Shown: positions 41,281-50,051, counted from the stretch's first letter. The stretch: 64,000 nt of DNA from Kineosporia corallincola (GCF_018499875.1 NZ_JAHBAY010000010.1:248001-312000), one strand, 5' to 3'. The notes: generated from the letters alone by a model not told the origin. Numbers and translations: made by a program.

Positions 41281-42948
41281 CTACACCAGGGTGAACGACT
41301 CCCACGGCCCGATCGCGTCGCGGTTGGGCACGAGCGGGTCGGCGCCGGTGTTCTCGGCGCACACGTACTTCCCGTTCGCCCCGCAGCGGAAACTCACCGT
41401 GCCGTCGGCGTTCTCGACCAGCGCGAAGATCTCCCAGCCGCCGATCGCCTCCCGGTCGGCGGTCAGCGCGACCGCGCCGGCGTTCTCCGCGCAGACGTAC
41501 CTGCCCGTGCTCTTCACCCGCAGCGCCACGTTGCCGGCGCCCAGATCGACGACGACGAACTTCTCGCCCGCACTCGCGGCGCTCGCCACCAGGGCGCCGG
41601 AGGCCAGGGCGACGTACCGGTCGTTGGCCTTCGAGCGCAGCGCGACGGTGCGGTTCGGGTCGTCGCCACCCACCGGGTCGGCCCCGACCAGCGGTGTGGT
41701 GAAACGCTTCTCGGTCAGCGCGACCTCGCCCCTGAGCATGCGCCCGCCGTCGTTGGTCAGGCGCAGGTAGTAGTCCGACGAGCAGGCCGTGCCGTCTTCG
41801 TCCAGGGTGAGGAAACCGGCCGGGGCGGTGGCGGGCGTCTCGGCGGTCTTGGCGATCTGGTTGCCCTCGTTGTACTCGTCGAACATCGAGACGTAGATGC
41901 CGGCCGCCCCCACGCGCACCATGTTGTAGAACTGCCGCCACATGAAATCGCCGTGCGCGCGCTGGCGTTCGCTCACGTCACCCGGCAGCACGCAGGGCTG
42001 GTAGTCGATGCCGTGGGCGTCGCAGTCGGCCTGGTCGGGGGTGTTCACCTTCTCGTAGAACCAGTCCGAGCCGTCGGCGTCACCGATCCGCCCGACCATC
42101 CACGGCGAGAGCATGTCGAAGGCGTGGTACACGTCGCCGAAACCGCTGCGGGAGTCGTTCTTCCCCTCCCGCCAGTAGGTCGGCACCCCGCCGATCACGT
42201 AGCAGCCCTGCTCCTGCAACCAGTGGACGACGTCGAGGCAGTCCGCCGCGGCCCAGTCGTGGTTCTCGTCGTTGAACCCGAAACCCCAGATGCAGACCAC
42301 CGGCCTGCCGTTCTGCGTGGCGTACGCCGACGACGCGGTGTAGGCCTTCATCTTCGACGTCCAGTCGGCGGGCAGCTGCGTGGCCATCTGCTTCCAGCCG
42401 GTCACGTCGTACATGATGTAGAACTTGCGCCCGGTGGCCTCGGCGGCCGTGCGCACCTTCGCGGTCATGTCGTCACGCGTCGGGCCCTCACCGCCGGTCG
42501 GGTCGAACCGCTGGAGAGCGGCCGTGTCGCAGCCGTTCTCCTGCATCCAGGCGAAGTGCGTGTCCACGGTCTGCTGGTCGTACGACGAGAACAGGGTGGC
42601 CGGGCGGCCGTTGCCGAGTGCGGGGAAGGCTGTTTCGTAGGTGGTTTCGTACTCGCTCATGTCCGGCCAGGCCTTGATCCCGTTGTTGCTGACCGACGGG
42701 GCCTTCTGCGCGTCCGGGCTCCAGTGCCACCAGCAGTCGATCGGCGAGCCGTCGCCGGTGGCCGCGAACCAGCCCTGGTAGCCGACGGTGATCTTGCCGA
42801 CCACGTCACCGGCGGCGGATCCCGCCGCACCGCTGGCTGCTTCGGTGGCTGGTTCGGCCGCCATCACCCGCTGCGCGCCGAGCGCGGCGGCGGCCAGCGG
42901 CAGGGCGAGGGCGGAGGCGAGAAAGGTACGGCGGCGCGTGCTGCCCAC
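41281..42948 (-). CDS. Tat-exported GH71/GH99-like glycoside hydrolase with C-terminal fascin-like domain
   Basis: 555 residues, GTG start with AGGGAG upstream. RRRTFLASALALPLAAAALGA is a twin-arginine signal peptide. The catalytic part (about residues 50-385) has VGYQGWFAATGDGSPIDCWWHWSP, CDTAALQRFD, GRPVVCIWGFGFND and AAGIYVSMFDEYNEGNQI, as in proteins called xylosidase/arabinosidase-like or GH71/99-like. The Glu residues in FDEYNEG are candidate catalytic acids, as in GH99. The C-terminal 140 residues hold beta-trefoil repeats (ALRSKANDRYVALASG, ALRVKSTGRYVCAENAGA, NGKYVCAENTGADPLVPNRDAIGPWESF), a fascin-like carbohydrate-binding module. A secreted alpha-mannan- or glucan-active role is inferred. 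Confidence 0.82.
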   Translation of the reverse strand: MGSTRRRTFLASALALPLAAAALGAQRVMAAEPATEAASGAAGSAAGDVVGKITVGYQGWFAATGDGSPIDCWWHWSPDAQKAPSVSNNGIKAWPDMSEYETTYETAFPALGNGRPATLFSSYDQQTVDTHFAWMQENGCDTAALQRFDPTGGEGPTRDDMTAKVRTAAEATGRKFYIMYDVTGWKQMATQLPADWTSKMKAYTASSAYATQNGRPVVCIWGFGFNDENHDWAAADCLDVVHWLQEQGCYVIGGVPTYWREGKNDSRSGFGDVYHAFDMLSPWMVGRIGDADGSDWFYEKVNTPDQADCDAHGIDYQPCVLPGDVSERQRAHGDFMWRQFYNMVRVGAAGIYVSMFDEYNEGNQIAKTAETPATAPAGFLTLDEDGTACSSDYYLRLTNDGGRMLRGEVALTEKRFTTPLVGADPVGGDDPNRTVALRSKANDRYVALASGALVASAASAGEKFVVVDLGAGNVALRVKSTGRYVCAENAGAVALTADREAIGGWEIFALVENADGTVSFRCGANGKYVCAENTGADPLVPNRDAIGPWESFTLV

Positions 42949-43106
42949 GACGGGAACTCCCTGGAACGATGCGGATCCGGCTCCGCGACGCTACCCAGGT
43001 GCCACCGGTGCGACGTCAACTCCCGGTCAGTGCCGGGTCAAGACGAGCCATAGCGCGCCGGTTCAATGACTCCGCTCACATTCGGCGTCCGGCAGCGGGT
43101 TTCGGG

Positions 43107-44012
43107 TCAGCGCATCACGTAGCGCCGCACCACCCGGAACGTTCCGTCACCCAGGTCGGCCGAGGCGTCCTGGATCTGGAGCTCGTGATGGAAGTCCCAG
43201 CGGGTGCGGAAGTCCCAGCGGGCACCGGTCAGTTCCACCCCGAACGCCGACACGCCGCTCAGGTCGGCGCCGAAGAGCGTGGCGTCCTTCAGGCTGACCG
43301 ACGACATCCGGGCGTCCCGCAGATCCGCGCCGGTCAGGTCGGCGTGGTCGAGGTGCACGTTGCCGGACCGGGCCGAGCGGCCCATCATGATGCCGCGCAT
43401 GCGGGCGTCCGTCAGGTCGGCGCCGGTCAGGTCGGTGCCGCCGAGCGAGGCACCGGTCAGGTCGGCCTCGCTCAGCGTGGCCGACACCATCTGGGTCTCG
43501 GTCATGTGGGCGCCGGCCAGGCTGGCGTGCGCCAGGTCGGCGTTGGACACCTCGGCCTTCTTCAGGTCCGCGCCGGACAGCCGGACCCAGGTCAGTGCGG
43601 CCCCGCTGAGGTCGGCGCCGCGCACCGCGGCGTCACCCAGGTCGGCGTGGTCGAGACGGGCGCCGTGCAGGTCGGCGTTGCACAGGTCGGCGCCGTGCAG
43701 GTGGCCCTCGCGCAGGTCGGCGGTGGCCAGCTGGGCGCCCTTCAGGTTGGCCCAGGTGAGCACCGTCTGCTGGAGCTTGGCCCCGTGCAGGTCGACGCCG
43801 GACAGGTTGGCGCCCTCGAGGTTGGCCTCGGTCAGGTTCGCCTCGGTCAGGTTGGCGCCGTGCAGGTCGGCACCGCGCAGATCGGTGCCCTGGAGACTGC
43901 ACCGGCTCAGGTCCGCGCCGTGGAGCCGGTAGTCGCGCAGGTGGGTGTTGTTCCTCAGGTCACGGCCGGCCAGATCATCTTCACCGACACTGTTGACAGC
44001 CATGGCAAACAT
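43107..44012 (-). CDS. Pentapeptide-repeat protein
   Basis: 301 residues from ATG 44012 (44003 is also possible; an ATG at 44156 would extend into the divergent gene). From about residue 20 to 260 the chain consists of A(D/N)Lxx repeats: LRGADLHGANLTEANLTEANLEGANLSGVDLHGAKL and onward, folding as a right-handed quadrilateral beta-helix. The last 40 residues (GARWDFRTRWDFHHELQIQDASADLGDGTFRVVRRYVMR) leave the repeat. Some such proteins mimic DNA and protect gyrase from quinolones, but most have no known role. No Shine-Dalgarno is evident. Confidence 0.88.
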   Translation of the reverse strand: MFAMAVNSVGEDDLAGRDLRNNTHLRDYRLHGADLSRCSLQGTDLRGADLHGANLTEANLTEANLEGANLSGVDLHGAKLQQTVLTWANLKGAQLATADLREGHLHGADLCNADLHGARLDHADLGDAAVRGADLSGAALTWVRLSGADLKKAEVSNADLAHASLAGAHMTETQMVSATLSEADLTGASLGGTDLTGADLTDARMRGIMMGRSARSGNVHLDHADLTGADLRDARMSSVSLKDATLFGADLSGVSAFGVELTGARWDFRTRWDFHHELQIQDASADLGDGTFRVVRRYVMR

Positions 44013-44154
44013 GGTCGGGCGGGGTGGGCGGACCGGCCACCCGGGCACCCCCGCCCGGCCCAACCGGTGTGCGCGGTCCGGCGTCGTCCATGGTGGTTGA
44101 TCGTTCCTGATCGGATGGCTGCGGGCGGGCGCGGGGCGACCGAGAATCGGGTGC

Positions 44155-45882
44155 ATGGCGCACGCGGAGTTCCACCGTAAGGACCTGGACTACTCGCCCT
44201 GGGCGTTCTGGCAGGAGGCGGGCGACGAGGCCCGCGAACGCCAGCTCGCCCTTCAGCGCGACCTGGTGGCACTGGACGGGTACGAGCTGGGGGAGCGGTG
44301 TTTCGTGTCGCCGCTGGCCTCGGTGCACAACGAGAAACTGCGGCTGGGCGACCGCACCTGCGTGGCGGCGGGCGCCTACCTGACCGGGGAGCTGAGCGCC
44401 GGGCGGGACTGCACGATCAACGCGTACGGTGTGGTGCGGGGTTCGGTGCGGCTGGGTGACGCGGTGCGGATCGGGGCGCACACCTCGATCCTGGGGTTCA
44501 ACCACTCGATGGACGATCCGGGCGTCGAGGTGTTCCGCCAGCCCCTGACCTCGGCCGGGATCACGATCGGGAACGACGTGTGGGTGGGCTCGCACGTGGT
44601 GGTGCTCGACGGCGTGACGGTGGGCGACCGGGCGGTGCTGGCGGCCGGGGCGGTGGTGACGAAGGACGTGCCGGCCGGGGCCGTGGTCGGCGGGAACCCG
44701 GCGCGGCTGCTGCGCTGGCGGGTGCGGCCGGAGACGCCCGGCGACCCGGTGGGGGAACTGGAGGCGTTCGGGGCGAGAGCCCGCGCATCGGCCCAGGAAC
44801 TGCTGGATCGCGCCTGGGACCCGCGGCGGGGGCTGTTCGCCGACCGGCCCGGCGCCGCCGTCACGGTGCGCGCCCAGTGCGACGCGGTGGAGATCGCCGA
44901 CCTGCTGCTGGGCGGTCCGCCCGGGCAGCGCCCGGCCGCCGAGCAGGTGGCCTGGTTGCGGGGGCGGCAGGATCCGGTCAGTGGTCTCGTGGGGGAGATC
45001 ACGGACGATTCGGCGGACGGTCTGGTGGACGTTCCGGTGGACGGCGACGGGCCGCGCCCGGGCACCGCCGGCCTGGACGACCCGCAGGCGCTGTATCACG
45101 TGCTCTGTGCCGGGTATGCCCTGGATCTGCTCGGAAGTGCTTTTCCCGAGCCGGTTCACGCGGTGGGGCGGCTGGGCGCCGACGGCCTGCTCAGGTCCGT
45201 GGCGGCCCTGCCCTGGGCGGACCGGGCCTGGCACGCCGGGGCCTGGGTGGACGCCGTCGGCACCGCCTGCCACTGGAACCGCCGGGCCGCTCCCGGCAGC
45301 GAGAGCCCGGTGCTGGAGGCGCTGTCCGGATGGCTGCTCACGCACGCCGACCCGGACACCGGGCTGTGGGGCCGGCGCACGCCGGCCGAGGGGCTGCTCC
45401 AGCCGGTCAACGGCTTCTACCGGGCGTCGCGGGGCACGTTCGCCCAGTTCGGGCTGCCCCTGCCGTATCCGGAGCGGGTGATCGACACGGTGCTCCAGCA
45501 CGTGCGCGACCCGCGCTGGTTCGCGCCCGGGCGGTACAACGCCTGCAACGTGCTCGACGTGGCCCACCCGCTCTGGCTCACCCGGGGCACCGGGTACCGC
45601 GCCGAGGAGGTGACGGCGGTGGCGGGGCGCCTGCTCGGCGTCGTCCTCAAGCAGTGGGTGGACGGCGCCGGATTCGCCTTCGCCGCACCCCCGCTGCCGG
45701 GGCGGGCCGGGAGCGGCCCGGTCGGGCCTGCCGGAAACTGGCCCGCGGAAACGGTTCCCGGGCTCCAGGGCACCGAGATGTGGCTGTCGGTGGTCTGGCT
45801 GCTGGCCGACCTGCTGGGCGGCGCGGGGGCCCTGGGTTACCGGCCCCGGGGCGTTCACCGACCGGAACCGGCTGCGCTCTAG
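44155..45882 (+). CDS. Hexapeptide-repeat acyltransferase fused to a large uncharacterised C-terminal domain
   Basis: 575 residues. Residues 1-195 are a left-handed beta-helix acetyltransferase (maltose/virginiamycin acetyltransferase group): [33 protein letters not shown], catalytic His in [10 protein letters not shown], and [49 protein letters not shown]. Residues 210-575 carry Trp/Asp/Gly-rich helical repeats ([61 protein letters not shown]) that look like an alpha/alpha toroid as in prenyltransferase or glycan-processing enzymes. I do not recognise that domain firmly. The pairing suggests O-acetylation of a glycan or terpenoid product. Confidence 0.8.
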   Translation: MAHAEFHRKDLDYSPWAFWQEAGDEARERQLALQRDLVALDGYELGERCFVSPLASVHNEKLRLGDRTCVAAGAYLTGELSAGRDCTINAYGVVRGSVRLGDAVRIGAHTSILGFNHSMDDPGVEVFRQPLTSAGITIGNDVWVGSHVVVLDGVTVGDRAVLAAGAVVTKDVPAGAVVGGNPARLLRWRVRPETPGDPVGELEAFGARARASAQELLDRAWDPRRGLFADRPGAAVTVRAQCDAVEIADLLLGGPPGQRPAAEQVAWLRGRQDPVSGLVGEITDDSADGLVDVPVDGDGPRPGTAGLDDPQALYHVLCAGYALDLLGSAFPEPVHAVGRLGADGLLRSVAALPWADRAWHAGAWVDAVGTACHWNRRAAPGSESPVLEALSGWLLTHADPDTGLWGRRTPAEGLLQPVNGFYRASRGTFAQFGLPLPYPERVIDTVLQHVRDPRWFAPGRYNACNVLDVAHPLWLTRGTGYRAEEVTAVAGRLLGVVLKQWVDGAGFAFAAPPLPGRAGSGPVGPAGNWPAETVPGLQGTEMWLSVVWLLADLLGGAGALGYRPRGVHRPEPAAL

Positions 45883-46085
45883 CGGTTTTCGTGAGGCAGG
45901 TCGGTGTTGTTCGGATCGGTGTGGTTCGGGTCGCCGGCGGTCAGCCGGCGCAGGGCGATGTCCCAGCGTTCCACGTGGGCGCGGTAGCCGGGGATCGCCT
46001 GCTGCGGCGGGGCCAGGGACAGGCCGGCCCGGTCGATGAGCCGGCCGAGCTGCTGCCGTCGGAGGGGATTGAGGCGGAAGGGCAT
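45879..46085 (-). CDS. Small hypothetical protein
   Basis: 68 residues, convergent with and overlapping the acyltransferase stop by 4 bases. [48 protein letters not shown] predicts helices; the tail [15 protein letters not shown] is polar. Codon usage looks natural, but there is no clear ribosome site; CACAAT lies seven bases before the ATG and could be a -10 box of a leaderless gene. Family unknown. Confidence 0.5.
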   Translation of the reverse strand: MPFRLNPLRRQQLGRLIDRAGLSLAPPQQAIPGYRAHVERWDIALRRLTAGDPNHTDPNNTDLPHENR

Positions 46086-46127
46086 GACCCGATTGTGCGC
46101 CCGATGGCGGTGGTGAGGGATGTTCTG

Positions 46128-46838
46128 TCAGTCCCCCCTTGGTGCGGACTCCGCCGTCAGCATGCTGTCGCCGCGCATCAGATCCACGGGGAGGCGCTGC
46201 TCCAGCGTGCTGAACTGCTGGTGGACGTCGGCGAGCGCGGCTCTGCGCACGGTTTCGGTCTGCCGGGCGGGGGCGTGGGTGACCACCGGGCGCAGCACGT
46301 CGTAGCCGACGAAGGCCAGCATGCCGTGGTGGATGTGGAACAGCAGGCGGTCCAGGTCGCCGTACTCCCGGCCGGGGCCGAAGTCCGCCTGGGCGCCGCC
46401 GGTGGAGATCAGCAGCACGGCCCGGCGGCCGGTCAGGGCGCCCTGGCCGAAGATGCCGTGCTCGCCGCCGAACACGCTGCCCATCACGAACACCCGGTCG
46501 ATCCAGCCCTTGAGCACGGCCGGCACCGAGAACCACCACAGCGGGAACGAGAGCACCAGCAGGTCGGCGCGGTGCAGGGCGGCCAGGTGCTCACGCACGT
46601 CGGCGGGCAGGGTGCCGTCGGCGGCGGCTCGCTGCTGCTCCGCCTGGGGCTTGAAATAGCCGGTGGCCGAGGGGAAGTCGGAGGACGCCAGGACGGCGTT
46701 CCAGCCGGTGGCGTAGAGGTCGAGCACCTCGACCGCGTAGCCCCGGCCGGTGAGGGCGGCGCGGGCCTCCCGCATCTGGGCGGAGCCGAACGACTGCGGC
46801 TCGGGATGGGCGTGCACGATCAGGGCGGTCGGCGACAT
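46128..46838 (-). CDS. NAD(P)H:quinone oxidoreductase, flavodoxin fold (NQO1/MdaB/KefF group)
   Basis: 236 residues. The FMN/FAD-binding start is ALIVHAHPEPQSFGSAQMREARAALTGRGYAVEVLDLYA, and the diagnostic DLLVLSFPLWWFSVPAVLKGWIDRVF follows, then LLISTGGAQADFGPGREYGDLDRLLFHIHHGML. These enzymes reduce quinones by two electrons in the cytoplasm and protect from redox cycling. An ArsR-type gene ends 44 bases upstream and a large dyad (46847-46876) lies in the gap, so the reductase is probably controlled by that regulator. Confidence 0.9.
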   Translation of the reverse strand: MSPTALIVHAHPEPQSFGSAQMREARAALTGRGYAVEVLDLYATGWNAVLASSDFPSATGYFKPQAEQQRAAADGTLPADVREHLAALHRADLLVLSFPLWWFSVPAVLKGWIDRVFVMGSVFGGEHGIFGQGALTGRRAVLLISTGGAQADFGPGREYGDLDRLLFHIHHGMLAFVGYDVLRPVVTHAPARQTETVRRAALADVHQQFSTLEQRLPVDLMRGDSMLTAESAPRGD

Positions 46839-46846
46839 GGTGCAAA

Positions 46847-46876
46847 CGTATCGTCATATTCCGATGTGACGCTACG
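46847..46876. promoter_or_regulatory. 30-bp dyad upstream of the quinone reductase gene
   Basis: CGTCATAT-TCCG-ATGTGACG (46852-46871, 7 of 8 arm bases match) is flanked symmetrically by CGTA (46847-46850) and TACG (46873-46876). It sits 8 bases upstream of the reductase start, where a repressor would block transcription. Confidence 0.5.
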
Positions 46877-46882
46877 ACTTCG

Positions 46883-47197
46883 TCAGAGTTCCTGGCCCAG
46901 GGTGGCGACGAACCGGGCGATCCGTTCCTCGTCGCGGCGGTAGTGCCGGTACTTGCCCACCCGGCGCGAGCGCACCAGCCCGGCCCGTTCCAGCAGGGCC
47001 ATCGCGGCCGAGGTGGTGGACTGCGCCAGCCCGGCCTTGGCCTGGATGTGGGTCACACACACCCCGAACTCCTGGCGGTCGGCGATCGGCTCGTACATGG
47101 CGAAGTGCCGGTCCGGGTCGCGCAGCCAGGTCAGGATCTCCACCCGGGCCGGGTTGCTGAGAGCCTTGAACACGTCGGCCAGCTCGTCGGGCGTCAT
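46883..47197 (-). CDS. ArsR-family winged-helix regulator
   Basis: 104 residues; ATG 47197 overlaps the dedA stop (ATGA). LADVFKALSNPARVEILTWLRDPDRHF and HIQAKAGLAQSTTSAAMALLERAGLVRSRRVGKYRHYRRDEERIARFVATL are the ArsR fold. The metal box ELCVCDL is absent; there is a single Cys in EFGVCVTHIQAK, so it may sense redox state or quinones rather than metals. The adjacent quinone reductase fits this. Similar ArsR-linked NAD(P)H reductases are known in other bacteria. Confidence 0.9.
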   Translation of the reverse strand: MTPDELADVFKALSNPARVEILTWLRDPDRHFAMYEPIADRQEFGVCVTHIQAKAGLAQSTTSAAMALLERAGLVRSRRVGKYRHYRRDEERIARFVATLGQEL

Positions 47198-47814
47198 GAT
47201 CGTGCGCCCGGGTGCTTGAGCCGGTACCGGCTCACCAGCCCGGCCGCCTGGGTCGCCACGAGCACCAGCACCACCGCGGCGAGCACCCCCTGCCAGGGCT
47301 CGGCGAAGACGCTGCCGCCCACGGTGCCGACGGCCAGGTACACGGCCGACCAGAGCGCGCAGGCCGGGGCGTTGGCGACCAGGAACGTGCGCCAGTCCAG
47401 GCCGAGGAACGCCGCGGCCAGCAGCACCGGGATCCGGCCGCCGGGCAGCAGCCGCGACACCAGCAGGGTCTGTACCGGGTTGCGGTGCAGGCGTTCCTCC
47501 ACGGCGCCGAGGTGGTCGTCGTCGCGCAGCCAGCGCAGCCGCCGGGCCAGGGCCCGGCCACCCACCCGGCACAGCGCGTACATGCCCAGGTCGCCGAGGT
47601 AGGCCCCGGCCGCGCCGGCGGTGAGCACCAGCACGAGCAGCAGCGGGTCGTGGTGCCAGGCGAACGCGCCCACGCCGCTGACCGCGGCGCCGGTCGGCAC
47701 CACCGGCACGATCGCGCCCAGGGTGACGGTCAGGAACAGCCCGGCCAGCGTGGCCAGCCCGAGGCTCGTGGTGGCGTCGACGGTACCGTCGCTCAGCGTG
47801 GTGGCTGCGGGCAC
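47194..47814 (-). CDS. DedA-family membrane protein
   Basis: 206 residues from GTG 47814, preceded by GGAGGA. Membrane helices flank the DedA motifs GAYLGDLGMYALCRVGGRALARRL and VQTLLVSRLLPGGRIPVLLAAAFLGLDWRTFLVANAPACALWSAVYLAVG; the Arg in SRLLPGGR is the conserved functional residue. DedA proteins are lipid scramblase-like or proton-dependent transporters involved in envelope homeostasis. It is the first gene of dedA-arsR-quinone reductase and divergent from an MBL-fold gene 82 bases away. Confidence 0.9.
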   Translation of the reverse strand: MPAATTLSDGTVDATTSLGLATLAGLFLTVTLGAIVPVVPTGAAVSGVGAFAWHHDPLLLVLVLTAGAAGAYLGDLGMYALCRVGGRALARRLRWLRDDDHLGAVEERLHRNPVQTLLVSRLLPGGRIPVLLAAAFLGLDWRTFLVANAPACALWSAVYLAVGTVGGSVFAEPWQGVLAAVVLVLVATQAAGLVSRYRLKHPGARS

Positions 47815-47896
47815 CGGGATTCCTCCGGATCGGTGTGCGGTGTTTCGTGGACGGGTCGGTGACGGGCGTGGCGCCGACGTGGAGCATGCTGGCACG

Positions 47897-48802
47897 GTGC
47901 TGCCCGAAGTATCGCCCCGGGTCGGTCCCGGCCTCACCTGGCTGGGGCACTCGACCGTCGTCCTCGACCTCGACGGCGCGCGGCTGCTCAGCGATCCGCT
48001 GCTGCTGCGCCACAACTGGCCGCTGCGCCGCCGGGGCCCCCGGCCGGATCCGCGGCTGTGGGAGAAACCCGACCTGGTGCTGCTGTCGCACCTGCACCAC
48101 GACCACGCCGAGCTGGGCTCGCTGCGGCTGCTGCCGGGGGTGCCGGTGCTGACCGCCCCGGAGAACGCGGCCTGGTTGCGGCGGCGGGGGGTCACGGCGG
48201 CTGCGGGTGGCCCCGGGGGCGGGACCGCGGGCTCGGTCGCGAGCGGGGCCGCGGGCTCTTCGGGTGACGCTGCGGGCTCTTCGGGTGACGCTGCGGGCTC
48301 TTCGGGGGACGGGACGGGACTCGGGCCGGATGGCTGGTTCGGGGTGCCCGGGTCGAAGGTGCGGGCGCGGCTGGTGCGGGCCGACCACGGTCACCGGCCG
48401 ATGCCGCACCGCCCGAACGCCGCGAACGGCCACCTGGTGCAGACGCCGGACCTGACCGTCTACCTGGCCGGCGACACCAGCCTGTACGACGAGATGGCGG
48501 ACCTGCCCGCCCTGGCCGGTGGCCGGATCGACCTGGCCGTCGTGCCGATCGGCGGCTGGGGGCCGAAACTGTCCGGCGGGCACATGGATCCGGACCAGGC
48601 CGCCCGGGCCTGCGCCCTGATCGGGGCGCGGGCGGCGGTTCCCGTGCACTGGGGCACGCTGCACGCGCCGGTGGTGGGCCGCTATCCGGCCGGATGGATG
48701 GACGCCGGCGGGGAGAACTTCGCCCGCGCCCTGCGACGGCACGCCCCCGGCTGCCGGCCCGTCGTGCTGGAGCCGGGCGCGGGCATCACGATCCCGGGCT
48801 GA
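47897..48802 (+). CDS. MBL-fold metal-dependent hydrolase with low-complexity insert
   Basis: 301 residues from GTG 47897; an in-frame GTG at 47879 is also possible. Zinc motif HLHHDHAE (H-x-H-x-D-H) lies in PDLVLLSHLHHDH; LTWLGHSTVVLDLDGARLLSDPLLLRHNWPLRR and VYLAGDTSLYDEM and VVPIGGWGPKLSGGHMDPDQAARACALIGARAAVPVHWGTL are typical of UlaG/NAPE-PLD-like hydrolases. Between the second and third strands there is a run AAGSSGDAAGSSGDAAGSSGD encoded by three 21-bp repeats (48251-48313), likely a loop expansion. The function may be phospholipid or lactone hydrolysis. Confidence 0.85.
   Translation: MLPEVSPRVGPGLTWLGHSTVVLDLDGARLLSDPLLLRHNWPLRRRGPRPDPRLWEKPDLVLLSHLHHDHAELGSLRLLPGVPVLTAPENAAWLRRRGVTAAAGGPGGGTAGSVASGAAGSSGDAAGSSGDAAGSSGDGTGLGPDGWFGVPGSKVRARLVRADHGHRPMPHRPNAANGHLVQTPDLTVYLAGDTSLYDEMADLPALAGGRIDLAVVPIGGWGPKLSGGHMDPDQAARACALIGARAAVPVHWGTLHAPVVGRYPAGWMDAGGENFARALRRHAPGCRPVVLEPGAGITIPG
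48251..48313 (+). repeat. In-frame 21-bp tandem triplicate inside the MBL gene
   Basis: Three units (48251-48271, 48272-48292, 48293-48313) each encode AGSSGDA or a near copy. The length keeps the reading frame, so copy number can change without breaking the gene. Confidence 0.8.
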
Positions 48803-48865
48803 TCCCGGGCTGATCTCGGGCTGATCTCGGGCTGATCCCGGGCTGATCCCGGGCTGATCCCGGGC
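48791..48865. repeat. 11-bp tandem repeat starting in the MBL stop codon
   Basis: Nearly seven copies of ATCYCGGGCTG run head to tail; the first copy holds the MBL stop codon. Two 16-bp units containing CAGCGTGGCCCGGCC follow (about 48872-48903). This fills most of the gap to the convergent histidine kinase gene. Confidence 0.8.
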
Positions 48866-48923
48866 CCGGCCCAGCGTGGCCCGGCCCCAGCGTGGCCCGG
48901 CCTGCGCGTCTCGGCCGGCCGGA

Positions 48924-50051
48924 TCAACCCGCTCCAGCGGGCGCCCGGGCCGGTTCCGGTGCCCGCGGTGCGGCGGGGAGCCGGACCGTGACCATCAGCC
49001 CGCCCGCCGGGGAGGACACGAGTTCGAGGGTGCCGTGGTGGGCGCGCACGATGCTGTTCACGATGGCCAGGCCGAGCCCGGCGCCGGCGTGCTCGTCGGT
49101 GCGCACCCGCTCGCTGCCGCGTTGGAACGGCTCCAGCAGGGTCGGCAGCGTCTCCGGTGCCAGGGGACGTCCGGTGTTCGAGACCCGCAGCACCACGCAA
49201 GCGTCTCCCGTCGCGGTGTCGACGCTGACCGTGCCACCGCCGGGAAGGTTGTGGACGATGGCGTTCTGCACCAGGTTCGTCACCATCCTCAGCAGCAGCT
49301 CGGCCGAGCCGCTGGTGCGGGCCGGGCAGCCGCCCACGTCGAGCGTCACCCCGCGTCTCTCGGCCAGGGGGAGCAGGGCCTCGGCCGCCTCCTCGGCGGT
49401 GAGTGAGAGGTCGACGCTCTCGCGGGTGAAGTGACCGCGCTCGCCGCGGCTTAGCAGCAGCAGGGCTTCGGTGAGGTCGATGGCCCGCCGGTTGGCCGTG
49501 TTCAGGCGCTCGATCAGCTCGTCACGGTCCAGGGACGGATCGCGGCGGGCCACGTCGAGCATGGCGTGGGAGATGGCCAGCGGGGTGCGCAGCTCGTGCG
49601 AGGCGTTCGCCGCGAACCGCTGCTGCTCGGCGACGTGCGCCTGGAGCTTCTCCAGCATCGCGTCGAAAGCGTCCGCCAGTTCCCGGAACTCGTCCTGGCG
49701 GCCGGGCATCCGGATACGGTGCGACAGCGACCCCTGCCCGGCCGTGCGGGCCGCCTGCGTGATCCGGGTCAGTGGGGCGAGCATGCGGCTGGCCAGCACC
49801 CAGCCGCCGAGCAGGCCGAACCCGAGCAGGAAGGCCAGGGTGGCGGCGGTGGCGGGCGCCAGGGCGTGGAGCACGAAGTAGCGGTTCAGCGGGAGGGCCG
49901 TGGCACCCGGGGGCTCGGTGGGGACGCCCGGCAGGTGACGCAGCAACGAGACCCAGATCGTGGCCAGCACGAGAATGCCTGCCAGGCAGAGGAACCCGGC
50001 ATAGCTGAGAGTGAGCCGGAGTCGTGCGCTGAGCCCGCGCGGGCGGTTCAC
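48924..50051 (-). CDS. Two-component sensor histidine kinase
   Basis: 375 residues, GTG start with GTGA overlap to the response regulator stop. Two membrane helices (YAGFLCLAGILVLATIWVSLL and AATLAFLLGFGLLGGWVLAS) enclose a short outer loop of about 30 residues. A HAMP segment follows, then the H-box NASHELRTPLA with His152, N-box LVQNAIVH, and G-box GAGLGLAIVNSIVRAHHG. The small sensor loop suggests envelope or membrane stress sensing. It is last in vanZ-RR-HK. Confidence 0.94.
   Translation of the reverse strand: MNRPRGLSARLRLTLSYAGFLCLAGILVLATIWVSLLRHLPGVPTEPPGATALPLNRYFVLHALAPATAATLAFLLGFGLLGGWVLASRMLAPLTRITQAARTAGQGSLSHRIRMPGRQDEFRELADAFDAMLEKLQAHVAEQQRFAANASHELRTPLAISHAMLDVARRDPSLDRDELIERLNTANRRAIDLTEALLLLSRGERGHFTRESVDLSLTAEEAAEALLPLAERRGVTLDVGGCPARTSGSAELLLRMVTNLVQNAIVHNLPGGGTVSVDTATGDACVVLRVSNTGRPLAPETLPTLLEPFQRGSERVRTDEHAGAGLGLAIVNSIVRAHHGTLELVSSPAGGLMVTVRLPAAPRAPEPARAPAGAG

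Noticed and set aside
44012-44156. Pentapeptide-repeat gene starting at ATG 44156
   Set aside because: The added 48 residues are Pro/Arg-rich without repeats and would overlap the start of the divergent acyltransferase gene.
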